Assembly: GCA_018648945.1 (NCBI GenBank)
Contig: JABGQJ010000517.1
Coordinates: 1 to 5,716, forward strand
Direction: 5' to 3'
From: Victivallales bacterium
Lineage (GTDB): Bacteria; Verrucomicrobiota; Lentisphaeria; Oligosphaerales; Lenti-02
Length of the DNA stretch: 5,716 nucleotides
In this document: one piece after another, positions 1 through 5,716 of the stretch
How positions within the stretch are numbered: position 1 is the stretch's first letter
Layout of the letters: each line of letters begins with the position of its first letter
The notes under the pieces: model-generated
Database searches by the model: none
Told to the model about the DNA's origin: nothing
Seen by the model: the letters and a program-made list of their open reading frames with translations, nothing else
Made by a program: the position numbers and the translations under genes

Positions 1-403
1 CAAGATCGGCTTCGCCTCCTGCACCGGGCTCTCCATTCTTCTGGTCGATGCCTGCCGCGCGGTGGGCATTCCGGCCCGCATCGCCGGGATTCCGTCGTGG
101 AAGGACGGCAAGGGCGACGCCAAGGGAAACCATGGCGGCAACCATAGCTGGGTCGAGGTGTGGAGCGAGGGCCGTTGGCATCACCTGGGCGCGGCCGAGG
201 ACACGCCTTTGGAGCGGACGTGGTTCGCCAGGAAGACGGCGACTGCGAGCGATCCTGCGCATCCCCGCCACCGCATCTACGCCAGTTCCTTCCAGGCGAC
301 GGGAACGCGTTTCCCATTGCCCTGGGATCCCTTTGCCAAGGCGGTCCATGCGGTGGATGTGACCGAGGAGTATCGGCAGCGGTTCGGTAAGGACCGGCCA
401 TGA
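1..403 (+). CDS. Transglutaminase-like domain protein, 3' part only (5' end outside window)
   Basis: The reading frame is open from base 2 to the TGA at 401-403, giving about 133 residues. It reads as the C-terminal half of a transglutaminase-like (papain-fold) domain. The motif SCTGLSILLVDACRAVGIPAR has the nucleophile Cys at bases 20-22 and the usual helix with the 'GIPAR' strand after it. NHSWVEVW has the catalytic His at 143-145, and WHHLGAAED has an acidic residue at 197-202 that may be the third triad member. In this superfamily such domains act as cysteine peptidases, amidases or cross-linkers. The tail (RHRIYASSF, FPLPWD, VTEEYRQRFG) resembles the end of a bacterial version often found in exported multi-domain proteins, which I recall from memory only. 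The substrate cannot be told. Translation of the next gene starts inside the stop codon, which suggests a shared operon. Any signal peptide or N-terminal domain lies outside the window. Confidence 0.82.
   Translation, partial: KIGFASCTGLSILLVDACRAVGIPARIAGIPSWKDGKGDAKGNHGGNHSWVEVWSEGRWHHLGAAEDTPLERTWFARKTATASDPAHPRHRIYASSFQATGTRFPLPWDPFAKAVHAVDVTEEYRQRFGKDRP
388..403 (+). promoter_or_regulatory. Ribosome binding site and ATGA stop/start overlap that set the lyase start
   Basis: TAAGGA at 388-393 lies six bases before the ATG at 400, and that ATG shares bases with the upstream TGA (ATGA). The competing in-frame ATG at 448 would give a shorter, tidier signal peptide, but it is preceded by a pyrimidine-rich stretch with no Shine-Dalgarno sequence. 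The overlap and the purine-rich site favour 400 and imply translational coupling. Confidence 0.6.
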
Positions 404-2934
404 CTTTGTGGGGCCCGCTCCCCCTCCTTTTTTCCCTGGCGTCCCCGATGGCCCGAGTTCTCGCGACTGTGTTGCTGTTGGTTTCCCTGGCGGGTGCGCA
501 AGACGTGTGGGTGCCGGACCAGGCGCAACTCCTGCCGGCATTCCGCCAGCCCGAGGTATTGCCCGGGGAACGGGTCCAGGAATGGACCTTTGCCGCGGGG
601 ATCGAGGAATGGCACCCCCGCTCGGAGACCGTTGCCCTGGCGCACGTAGCCGAGATCGGGCACGATGCTGTCGGTTGTCTACGGGTCCGTGGGCATGAGG
701 ACAAGGGCTGGAACTTCGCTTGGTCGCCAGGAGTGCCCGTGGTGGCTGGGGGTGTCTATCGCGTGGTCCTTTGGCTGCGCGTGGAAGGAGAGGGCGCTGC
801 TCCGCCATCTGCCCACTACTTCAAGGTGCAGATGTTCAAACCAAGGGGACAGAAGGGCGGCGCTCAGGTCGGCAGCCAACGGATCCCTGTGGCGGTCACC
901 GGCGAGTGGCAGCGGCTGACCACGCGCTTCTCCGTGCCGAAGGAGGGGCTGGACCGCGTGGCCATCGCCCTGGAGAAGGGCACGCGGGAGGATGCGAGCG
1001 TGGATGTGCTGATCGATGACGTGGGCATCGAGCAGGTGTCGCAGCAGAGCGTGGAGCGGGTTTGGCGCGACGCCCCGTTGCGTGGCCCGATCACCGGTGA
1101 GCTTCGGGGCGTGCATCCGCGCCTGTACCTGACGAAGCAACGGCTGGCATCCCTGCGGCAGCTGGTGAGGGATGATCCCTATTGGCAGGCACAGTTGGTT
1201 ACCTTGCGCGGGCATGCGGATCGGGCGCTTCGCCATCAGCCGCCCGACTACAACCAGAAGATGAGCAGCTTCCTGGCCGGGAACCCAGTCAGTGGTCGCG
1301 AGCAGCTCTGGCAGAGGGAGGTGGGCAACCTGATCCCGCAGGTCGCCCTCGTGTACCTACTCACCGGTGAGCGAGCATATCTCGATGCCTGCAAGGCGTG
1401 GGCCTTTGCGGCCATCGACTACCCCACGTGGGGCGCGGGGCCTCTGGCAGGCGTGGATCTGGCCGCTGGGCATCTGTTGGCGGGGATCGGACTGGCCTAC
1501 GACTGGCTGTACGCCAACTTCACGCCGGCGGAGCGCGAACGGATCCGCAATGGCGTTGTGCCGCGTGCCGAACGACTGGCGCGAGCAGGCTTCCACAGGG
1601 AGGTCCCCTGGCACCAGAGCTACCTGCAGAATCATCAGTGGGTCAGCCTTGGCGGTCTGGCGACGACCGCGTTCGCGATGGTCGATGAAGTGCCCGAGGC
1701 CGCTTCGTGGATTTGCTTCGCCCACGACAAGTTCGTGCGTACGTTGCAGGCCCTCGGTGACGATGGGGCCAGTCACGAGCGATACGGCTACTGGGAGTAT
1801 GGTGCGGAATACATCATGCGCTATCTGGAGCTGGCCGACGGGTGTTTGGGGATCGACCTGTATGTGGATGGCAAGGGCCGACCTCACCCGTGGCTTTCGC
1901 GCAATGCGGCCTATGCCCTGCATCTGGCACTGCCGCGCGAGATGTGGACTCGGCGACAGAGCATTATGGACCTGGCCGATGGCCCGCGCAACCATTGGTA
2001 TGGCCCCAGTCATCTGCTGCACAATCTGGCCCGGCGCTATCCCGAGTCGAAGTGGAGCCAGACGGCCCAGTGGCTGGCCGGCGAAATGCTCGCGGCAGGA
2101 GTGGATGCGGGCGGTGGGTCCCATTTCCTCAACTTCGCCTGGCATGGGCCTGCCATTCCCAGCCGGTCACCCAAGGCGAGTGGGCTGCCGCTGCAGCATC
2201 ACTTCCGCGACTTGGGGATTGTATCGGCTCGTTCCGCCTGGGTCGGCAACGCGGCGCATCTCGTCGTGAAATGCGGTCCGCCGCTCGGCCACAAGCACGT
2301 GGATTCCGCCATCGACTATGGGGCCGGGCACGTGCATCCCGACGCGGGGCATTTCATCCTCGCCGCGCGGGGAGAGATCCTGTTCCGCGATTCCGGTTAC
2401 ACCCACCACAAGCTCTCCGGGAACCACAGTACGCTCCTCGTCAACGGCCGGGGACAGAAGGGGGAGGGGCAGAAGTGGTTCACCTTCGGCGACTGGCGCA
2501 AGGATCGGCGGGCACCCCGGATTCGCTCGTTGGTGGCTGGCCCGGGAACTGATGTCATCCAGTGCGAGGTGGCTCCCGCGTACCCTCTCGACCTGGGGGT
2601 GGAGCAGTTCGACCGGACCTTCGCGTTCGACCGCGCGCGGAAGATCGCCATTGACGACACGGTTCGTACGGTCGCACCCGCGATGTTGGAGTGGCGGTTC
2701 CAGGTGGAAGGAAGCCAGCGGCAAGTATCTGCCACCGAGTGGGTCACGACTCAGGGCGCGGTGTCCGCCACCATTCGCCTGTCTGCCAGCATCCCCATCG
2801 TCTGCAGCGAAGGAACACTGACGATCAACGAGCACATTCGTGCCCGCGAAGCCAAATACCTCTCGGTTCGCAGCAAGGGGAAAGTGACTGCCGCGACCTT
2901 GCAGGCCCTGATCGAGGTCGCGCCGGGGGAGTGA
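400..2934 (+). CDS. Secreted heparinase II/III family polysaccharide lyase with N-terminal carbohydrate-binding-like domain
   Basis: This 844-residue protein is predicted to be exported. Hydrophobic residues about 20-32 end in AGA-QD, a good signal peptidase I site after A33. Residues about 53-213 look like a beta-sandwich (EWTF, GGVYRVVLWLRV, GEWQRLTTRF, VDVLIDDVGIEQV), as in carbohydrate-binding modules. From 239 (HPRLYLTKQRL) begins the helical part typical of DUF4962/heparinase II-type lyases. It includes NHQW with H412 and ERYGYWEYG with Y462/Y464, candidate catalytic His and Tyr. From about 605 comes the heparinase II/III C-terminal beta-sandwich: HxHxDAGxF (H644, H646, D648), RDSGY (D664) and NHSTLLVNGRGQ (H676). 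D664 and the His residues could bind metal, as Zn is bound in heparinase II. Such enzymes cleave uronate-containing polysaccharides by beta-elimination; the substrate here is not known. It is longer than classical heparinase II (about 770 residues) because of the extra N-terminal domain. The frame is intact. Confidence 0.85.
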   Translation: MTLWGPLPLLFSLASPMARVLATVLLLVSLAGAQDVWVPDQAQLLPAFRQPEVLPGERVQEWTFAAGIEEWHPRSETVALAHVAEIGHDAVGCLRVRGHEDKGWNFAWSPGVPVVAGGVYRVVLWLRVEGEGAAPPSAHYFKVQMFKPRGQKGGAQVGSQRIPVAVTGEWQRLTTRFSVPKEGLDRVAIALEKGTREDASVDVLIDDVGIEQVSQQSVERVWRDAPLRGPITGELRGVHPRLYLTKQRLASLRQLVRDDPYWQAQLVTLRGHADRALRHQPPDYNQKMSSFLAGNPVSGREQLWQREVGNLIPQVALVYLLTGERAYLDACKAWAFAAIDYPTWGAGPLAGVDLAAGHLLAGIGLAYDWLYANFTPAERERIRNGVVPRAERLARAGFHREVPWHQSYLQNHQWVSLGGLATTAFAMVDEVPEAASWICFAHDKFVRTLQALGDDGASHERYGYWEYGAEYIMRYLELADGCLGIDLYVDGKGRPHPWLSRNAAYALHLALPREMWTRRQSIMDLADGPRNHWYGPSHLLHNLARRYPESKWSQTAQWLAGEMLAAGVDAGGGSHFLNFAWHGPAIPSRSPKASGLPLQHHFRDLGIVSARSAWVGNAAHLVVKCGPPLGHKHVDSAIDYGAGHVHPDAGHFILAARGEILFRDSGYTHHKLSGNHSTLLVNGRGQKGEGQKWFTFGDWRKDRRAPRIRSLVAGPGTDVIQCEVAPAYPLDLGVEQFDRTFAFDRARKIAIDDTVRTVAPAMLEWRFQVEGSQRQVSATEWVTTQGAVSATIRLSASIPIVCSEGTLTINEHIRAREAKYLSVRSKGKVTAATLQALIEVAPGE

Positions 2935-2962
2935 GGGACGTATGCCGACCCCCACTGGCCCT

Positions 2963-3847
2963 TCAGCCCTGTCGCATGCGGCGGTAGATGCCGCTGGTCC
3001 ATTCGTTGATCGTGCGGGTCCTCTGTTCGCGGAAGCCGAGGGCCTCGTAACGGGCCTTGATGCCCGCGTACTGTTCGGTGAGAATGCCCGCCAGCAGGAG
3101 GTGCCCGGCGGGGGCGACGAAACTGGCGATGGACTCGGCGTAGCGGTCGAGAATGTGGGCAAGAATGTTGGCGGCGACGACGGCAGAGGGTTGCTCGGGG
3201 GTGAAGGTGGCGACATCGGCCGTCGAGACCGCGACGTGGGACGCCCCGGCCAGCGCCAGGTTCTCGCGGGCGCACATGACGGCTTGAGGATCGTGGTCGA
3301 AGGCCACCACGGGGGTGAAGCCCAGCTTGACGGCAGCGAGGGAGAGGATGCCTGAACCGCAGCCGGCCTCGAGGAAGGACACGGGGCCAAGTTCATCGGC
3401 CAACTCGTCCATGAATTCCAGACAGGCGCGGGTGGTGCCGTGGTAGCCGGTGCCGAAACTCATGCCGGGATCCAGTTCCAGGAGAATGTCGTCCGCACTC
3501 TCCGGTGTGAAGTCCTCCCAGCTGGGCTTGACCACGATGCGTCGCGAGGCCCGGAAGGCATGGAAGTGTTCCTTCCAGCATTCCGACCAGTCCTGTTTGC
3601 GGACGGAATCGACGGACAGGCGAGGGGTCGAGGAGAGCAGTTCCTGCCAGTCAGGCAATGCGTTCTGCAGTTGCTTCAGAATCTCGTGGGCTGCGGCTTC
3701 ATCCTCGGTGAAGATACGCAGCCAGGCCTCGTCGGTATCCACGTTGCGCCAGCTCGCGGCGGCGAAGCCGAACGCGGCGGCGAGTTCGGAGAAGATCAGC
3801 AGATCCTCGGTGTCGGCAGTGATGTGGACGCAGTATACCAGGTCCAT
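2963..3847 (-). CDS. prmA: Ribosomal protein L11 methyltransferase (PrmA)
   Basis: This 294-residue protein matches the usual length of PrmA (about 293 in E. coli). The enzyme uses S-adenosylmethionine to trimethylate lysines and the N-terminus of ribosomal protein L11 in the cytoplasm. Residues 1 to about 110 form the substrate-recognition domain and linker, with the characteristic WKEHFHAFRASRRIVVKPSW at 91-110. The Rossmann methyltransferase domain follows: DPGMSFGTGYHGTTR (126-140), SAM motif I FLEAGCGSG (158-166), acidic strand VVAFDHDP (180-187) and the NILA motif at 227-230. Where many homologues read GTGTHPTT, this one reads GTGYHGTT, within known family variation. The start at 3847 is chosen because GGGAG lies six bases upstream and the length fits. 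The frame stays open further upstream, but that extension crosses the likely promoter and the divergent gene. The gene converges on the lyase gene with 28 bp between stops and looks like a housekeeping gene unrelated to it. Confidence 0.9.
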   Translation of the reverse strand: MDLVYCVHITADTEDLLIFSELAAAFGFAAASWRNVDTDEAWLRIFTEDEAAAHEILKQLQNALPDWQELLSSTPRLSVDSVRKQDWSECWKEHFHAFRASRRIVVKPSWEDFTPESADDILLELDPGMSFGTGYHGTTRACLEFMDELADELGPVSFLEAGCGSGILSLAAVKLGFTPVVAFDHDPQAVMCARENLALAGASHVAVSTADVATFTPEQPSAVVAANILAHILDRYAESIASFVAPAGHLLLAGILTEQYAGIKARYEALGFREQRTRTINEWTSGIYRRMRQG

Positions 3848-3910
3848 CGGGATCTCCCACGGGTCAGTCAGGGGTTTGGCGCGAGCGCGGCCCAACATAC
3901 CGAGATCCCG
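3848..3910. repeat. 9-bp perfect inverted repeat in the prmA upstream region
   Basis: CGGGATCTC at 3848-3856 and its exact reverse complement GAGATCCCG at 3902-3910 are separated by 45 bases. One arm overlaps the prmA ribosome binding site. The other lies between the putative -35 and -10 of prmA. It could be an operator pair, or chance in GC-rich DNA. Confidence 0.3.
3854..3858 (-). promoter_or_regulatory. prmA ribosome binding site
   Basis: On the minus strand GGGAG lies six bases before the ATG at 3847. The alternative ATG at 3898 (17 residues longer) has no comparable site and lies inside the proposed -10 box, so this site decides the start. Confidence 0.55.
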
Positions 3911-3922
3911 GCGGATTGCCAT
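3894..3922 (-). promoter_or_regulatory. prmA: Putative sigma70-type promoter for prmA
   Basis: Reading the minus strand, ATGGCA (3922-3917, four of six matches to TTGACA) is followed after 17 bases by TATGTT (3899-3894, four of six to TATAAT). Transcription would begin near 3887, giving a leader of about 40 bases to the ATG at 3847. Spacing and position fit, but both boxes are imperfect. Confidence 0.3.
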
Positions 3923-3945
3923 CGCGGGAGGGGTCGCCACCGCGT

Positions 3946-3974
3946 TGGACACCGCTGCGTGGCGCGGGTATGGT
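3946..3974 (+). promoter_or_regulatory. Putative sigma70-type promoter for the C39-like gene
   Basis: TGGACA at 3946-3951 (five of six matches to TTGACA), a 17-bp spacer, then TATGGT at 3969-3974 (four of six to TATAAT). Transcription would begin near 3981, leaving a leader of about 70 bases. It is the best promoter match in the window and faces away from the prmA promoter, as expected for a divergent pair. It may also drive the serpin. Confidence 0.4.
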
Positions 3975-3983
3975 GGCCACGAT

Positions 3984-4020
3984 GGGGCATGAATCGGGAG
4001 CCGCACGCGGCAATTGCCCC
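3984..4020 (+). other. Possible stem-loop in the leader of the C39-like gene
   Basis: GGGGCA at 3984-3989 pairs perfectly with TGCCCC at 4015-4020. The enclosed loop contains a smaller CCG/CGG hairpin near 4001-4010. It lies just after the predicted transcription start and ends 16 bases before the AGGAG site. No known riboswitch class was recognised, and no U-tract follows. Confidence 0.2.
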
Positions 4021-4035
4021 GGCGCACGAACAGGC

Positions 4036-4040
4036 AGGAG
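4036..4040 (+). promoter_or_regulatory. Ribosome binding site of the C39-like gene
   Basis: AGGAG lies nine bases before the ATG at 4050. This supports that ATG over the in-frame TTG at 4014, which would add 12 residues with no similar site and lies in the possible leader stem. Confidence 0.6.
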
Positions 4041-4049
4041 AATCGTGCC

Positions 4050-5222
4050 ATGGCACAGGCGAAGACCGACACTGGAAGCGGGGATCGGTGCGTTCTGGAA
4101 GGCGTGCCGCGCGTCGGCTTCTTTCCGGAGCAGCGACAGCACGAGGACAGCAAGATGCGCTGTCCGGAAGATGTCTGTCTGCCGTCGTGCCTCCGTTCCT
4201 GCATGGAGTTCCTCGGGGACGGCCTTGGCTGCCGCCAGATCGGGACCGCGCACGATCAGTCGGGGGTGTTCTGTGGCTATGCCTATCTCATGGGGATGAC
4301 CGGCGCGGGCTTTCGGCTGAGCTGGAAGCCCGGCTGGCATGGCGACAACGTCGGTACCTACCTGGTTTCCGACGACCCGAGCGAGATCTTCCGCCGGGCC
4401 CTGGCGGCGGTCGGTCGCGAAGGGGAGATCATCTGCCGGGCCGAACTGCGGGCACAGGGGTTGGACAGCGAGGAGTACTTGCGTTCCCGCATCATCGAGA
4501 GCATCCGGGACAAGGGGCACCCGGTGATTGCCCATGGCGTGATCGGCCCGCCCGAGGAGTGCCTCATCACCGGCTATGACGAGGGCGGGGATGTGCTTGT
4601 CGGCTGGAACTTCTTCCAGTCGTCCCCTGACTGCAACGCTGGGCTCGAGTACGAGCCCTGTGGCTATTTCCGCAAGCGGGATTGGTTCAGCGATACGTGG
4701 AGTCTCGTGCTCATCGGCGACAGGCTGGCGGCACTTCCCGACCGCAAGCAGGCCTTCCGTGAGGCGATCACTTTCGCGCTGGATGTGGTGCGAACGCCCC
4801 TGCGCTACGGTGATCGCCACAACGGCCTGGCGGCCTACGGAGCTTGGGCTGAGCACCTGCTTTGCGACGAGGACTTCGCCACCGACGACCCAGCGGAGCT
4901 CAGCCTGCGCCTGGAAGTCCACGATGACGCGGTCAGCACCATTGCCGAGGGCCGTTGGTATGCCTCGATCTTCCTGGCGCAGGCCGCCAGCACGGACATC
5001 GGCCTACTTGCGCCGCGCCTCTACCAGGCGGCCGCCTGCTACGCCCGGGAGCACGATCTCATGTGGCACGTCTGGCGCGCCGTTGGCGGTGTCGGGCGGT
5101 CCCTGGAAAAGGCCCGTATTCTTGCCGACCCCGAGGTGCGCCGCCGCATCGTCCCCATCATCCAGGAAGCCCGCGCCAAGGACGAGGAAGCCGCCAACCA
5201 TCTTGAGGCAGCACTTGCCTAG
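4050..5222 (+). CDS. Uncharacterised protein with C39/BtrH-like cysteine-peptidase-fold domain and helical C-terminal domain
   Basis: This 390-residue protein has no signal peptide or membrane segment and is probably cytoplasmic. The N-terminal part, to about residue 225, resembles the C39/BtrH papain-like fold. It has a Cys-rich helix start (C38, C43, C47, C51 in CPEDVCLPSCLRSCMEFLG), SWKPGWHGDN at 91-100, and then GHPVIAHGV (156-164) and CLITGYDEGGDVLVGW (171-186). This last block is the layout of the 'control/return' strand pair that normally carries the catalytic His in C39-like peptidases. Here the residues before LITGYD are E170-C171, not His, so either H162 or another residue substitutes or the domain is not a peptidase. 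YFRKRDWF (206-213) and DTWSLVLIG (215-223) end the domain. Residues about 231-390 are mainly helical, with RHNGLAAYGAWAEHL at 256-270. I recall similar uncharacterised proteins from environmental bacteria, but only from memory. BtrH-type proteins are acyltransferases, so non-proteolytic chemistry is possible. A serpin gene follows after 54 bp, probably in the same operon. Confidence 0.55.
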   Translation: MAQAKTDTGSGDRCVLEGVPRVGFFPEQRQHEDSKMRCPEDVCLPSCLRSCMEFLGDGLGCRQIGTAHDQSGVFCGYAYLMGMTGAGFRLSWKPGWHGDNVGTYLVSDDPSEIFRRALAAVGREGEIICRAELRAQGLDSEEYLRSRIIESIRDKGHPVIAHGVIGPPEECLITGYDEGGDVLVGWNFFQSSPDCNAGLEYEPCGYFRKRDWFSDTWSLVLIGDRLAALPDRKQAFREAITFALDVVRTPLRYGDRHNGLAAYGAWAEHLLCDEDFATDDPAELSLRLEVHDDAVSTIAEGRWYASIFLAQAASTDIGLLAPRLYQAAACYAREHDLMWHVWRAVGGVGRSLEKARILADPEVRRRIVPIIQEARAKDEEAANHLEAALA

Positions 5223-5238
5223 GCGCTCTGCGGGCAAC

Positions 5239-5277
5239 GAGCGAACAACCAGAGGCAACGCGTAAGGAGAGCGAACA
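5239..5277 (+). repeat. 9-bp direct repeat upstream of and overlapping the serpin start
   Basis: GAGCGAACA occurs at 5239-5247 and again at 5269-5277, exactly 30 bp apart, about three helical turns. The second copy covers the end of the ribosome binding site and the first base of the start codon. It may be a regulator site or a chance duplication. The 5223-5276 gap otherwise shows only a weak five-base stem (CGCTC 5224-5228 with GAGCG 5239-5243) and no terminator. Confidence 0.25.
5264..5270 (+). promoter_or_regulatory. Strong ribosome binding site of the serpin gene
   Basis: AAGGAGA lies six bases before the ATG at 5277 and is the strongest Shine-Dalgarno sequence in the window. It fixes the start against the in-frame ATG at 5298, which has none and would remove the polar residues before the hydrophobic segment. 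Confidence 0.7.
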
Positions 5278-5716
5278 TGTCATCGAATGCACGCATCATG
5301 TGTTACGTGGGAGTGGCTCTTCTGGTTGGCCTGGGAATTGCTGCCTATCGGGCCCGGACGGGGACCTCTGCTGCGGGGCAGGTTGTGGCGCAGCCGCCAA
5401 CGAGCGGCGAGCAGAGCGTTGTGACTGCCTACAATCAGATGGCGCTTCAGTTGTACGCGCAACTGCGCCACGAGTCGGGGAATCTCGTCCTCTCGCCATG
5501 TAGCATCGGGACCGCCATGGCCATGGTCCATTCCGGAGCGCGCGGCGAAACGGCGGCGGAGATGGCGAAGGTGCTCAACCAGACCTTGCCCCGCGAACAG
5601 ATGGATGCCGCCAATGCGGCGCTTCTGGAGCGGCTCAATCGGCGTGGCGATGGGGATGCTTGCCAACTCTCTGTTGCCAATGCGCTCTGTCTTACCACCG
5701 GTGGGCAGCTGGTGGC
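5277..5716 (+). CDS. Serpin-family protease inhibitor, N-terminal part (3' end outside window)
   Basis: The frame is open to the right edge, 146 full codons of a protein that should be about 400 residues. Residues 1-7 are polar and 8-23 hydrophobic (MCYVGVALLVGLGIAA), followed by YRAR. This is an export signal or an uncleaved N-terminal anchor; C9 is not in a lipobox. A linker of about 25 residues leads to the serpin core: NQMALQLYAQL (53-63, helix A), GNLVLSPCSIGTAMAMVHSGARGETAAEMAKVL (68-100, the hallmark 'N-hydrophobic-SPxSI...GA.G.TA.EM..VL' block) and LSVANALCL (131-139, strand 6B to helix region). Most serpins have an aromatic or other residue where C75 sits in SPCSI. Serpins trap serine or sometimes cysteine proteases through a reactive-centre loop near the C-terminus; that loop is not in the window, so the target and inhibitory ability cannot be judged. 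It likely acts outside the cytoplasm. It is probably co-transcribed with the C39-like gene 54 bp upstream. Confidence 0.9.
   Translation, partial: MSSNARIMCYVGVALLVGLGIAAYRARTGTSAAGQVVAQPPTSGEQSVVTAYNQMALQLYAQLRHESGNLVLSPCSIGTAMAMVHSGARGETAAEMAKVLNQTLPREQMDAANAALLERLNRRGDGDACQLSVANALCLTTGGQLV

Noticed and set aside
1091..1370. Perfect palindrome TCACCGGTGA at 1091-1100 and 1361-1370, exactly 270 bp apart
   Set aside because: Both copies encode parts of Thr-Gly-Glu in the same frame, and a near copy at about 897 encodes the same residues. Codon choice explains the repeat without a regulatory role.
1357..2269. Overlapping open frames on both strands inside the lyase gene (1367-2269 plus, 1357-2145 minus)
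   Set aside because: Both lie wholly within the toroid-coding part of the lyase and give Arg/Pro-rich products without motifs.
2979..2995. Stem GCGGC...GCCGC near the convergent gene ends, as a possible terminator
   Set aside because: It lies inside the prmA coding end, the stem is only five bases and no T-run follows on either strand. The 28-bp gap at 2935-2962 itself shows no hairpin.
2167..3396. Long minus-strand open frame (409 codons) across the lyase 3' end and part of prmA
   Set aside because: It is antisense to the lyase and out of frame with prmA. The product is Pro/Ser/Arg-rich low-complexity with no domain, as expected from GC-rich shadow frames.
2963..4204. A 413-residue N-terminally extended prmA
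   Set aside because: The extra 119 residues are Arg/Ser-rich, overlap the divergent gene and its promoter, and exceed normal PrmA length. The ATG at 3847 has a good ribosome binding site.
3440..4579. Long plus-strand open frame (379 codons) across prmA and the start of the C39-like gene
   Set aside because: It runs antisense to the well-supported prmA and out of frame with the next gene. The composition is Gly/Arg-rich with no recognisable motif.
3864..4922. Long minus-strand open frame (352 codons) opposite the C39-like gene
   Set aside because: It overlaps the better supported plus-strand gene, which has a ribosome binding site and conserved motifs. Its own product shows no family resemblance.
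5277..5350. Serpin as a lipoprotein through Cys at residue 9
   Set aside because: The Cys comes before, not after, the hydrophobic segment, so it is not a lipobox. A signal peptide or N-terminal anchor fits better.

Overview
The window is GC-rich (clearly above 60 % by eye) bacterial DNA, densely coding, with Shine-Dalgarno-led genes and short intergenic gaps. The gene mix is a bacterial transglutaminase-like protein, a large secreted heparinase II/III-type polysaccharide lyase, PrmA, a C39/papain-like protein of unknown role and a membrane-anchored or secreted serpin. This resembles environmental genomes of the PVC superphylum (Lentisphaerota, Verrucomicrobiota, Planctomycetota) or Armatimonadota. 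That placement is an impression from protein style and memory, not a search result.

Layout: bases 1-403 (+) hold the 3' part of a transglutaminase-like protein, cut by the left edge. Its TGA overlaps the ATG of the next gene in an ATGA junction at 400-403, so the two are very probably co-translated. Bases 400-2934 (+) encode an 844-residue exported protein: signal peptide, N-terminal beta-sandwich (carbohydrate-binding-like), helical toroid and C-terminal heparinase II/III beta-sandwich. After a 28-bp gap comes the convergent prmA gene (3847-2963, minus), ribosomal protein L11 methyltransferase. A 202-bp divergent intergenic region (3848-4049) holds one plausible sigma70-like promoter for each direction, a 9-bp inverted repeat and a possible structured leader.

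Bases 4050-5222 (+) encode a 390-residue protein that looks like a cysteine-peptidase-fold (C39/BtrH-like) domain followed by a helical domain. The position where the catalytic His is expected is occupied by Glu-Cys. After 54 bp, with a strong AAGGAGA ribosome binding site, a serpin begins at 5277 and runs off the right edge.

How the genes may work together: the transglutaminase-like/lyase pair forms a translationally coupled unit that may act on extracellular polysaccharide or glycoconjugates. The C39-like/serpin pair may form a second unit. PrmA is housekeeping and probably unrelated to both. No tRNA, rRNA, CRISPR array, insertion sequence or convincing rho-independent terminator was seen. 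The most interesting item is the C39-like gene with an apparently missing His, followed directly by a protease inhibitor.
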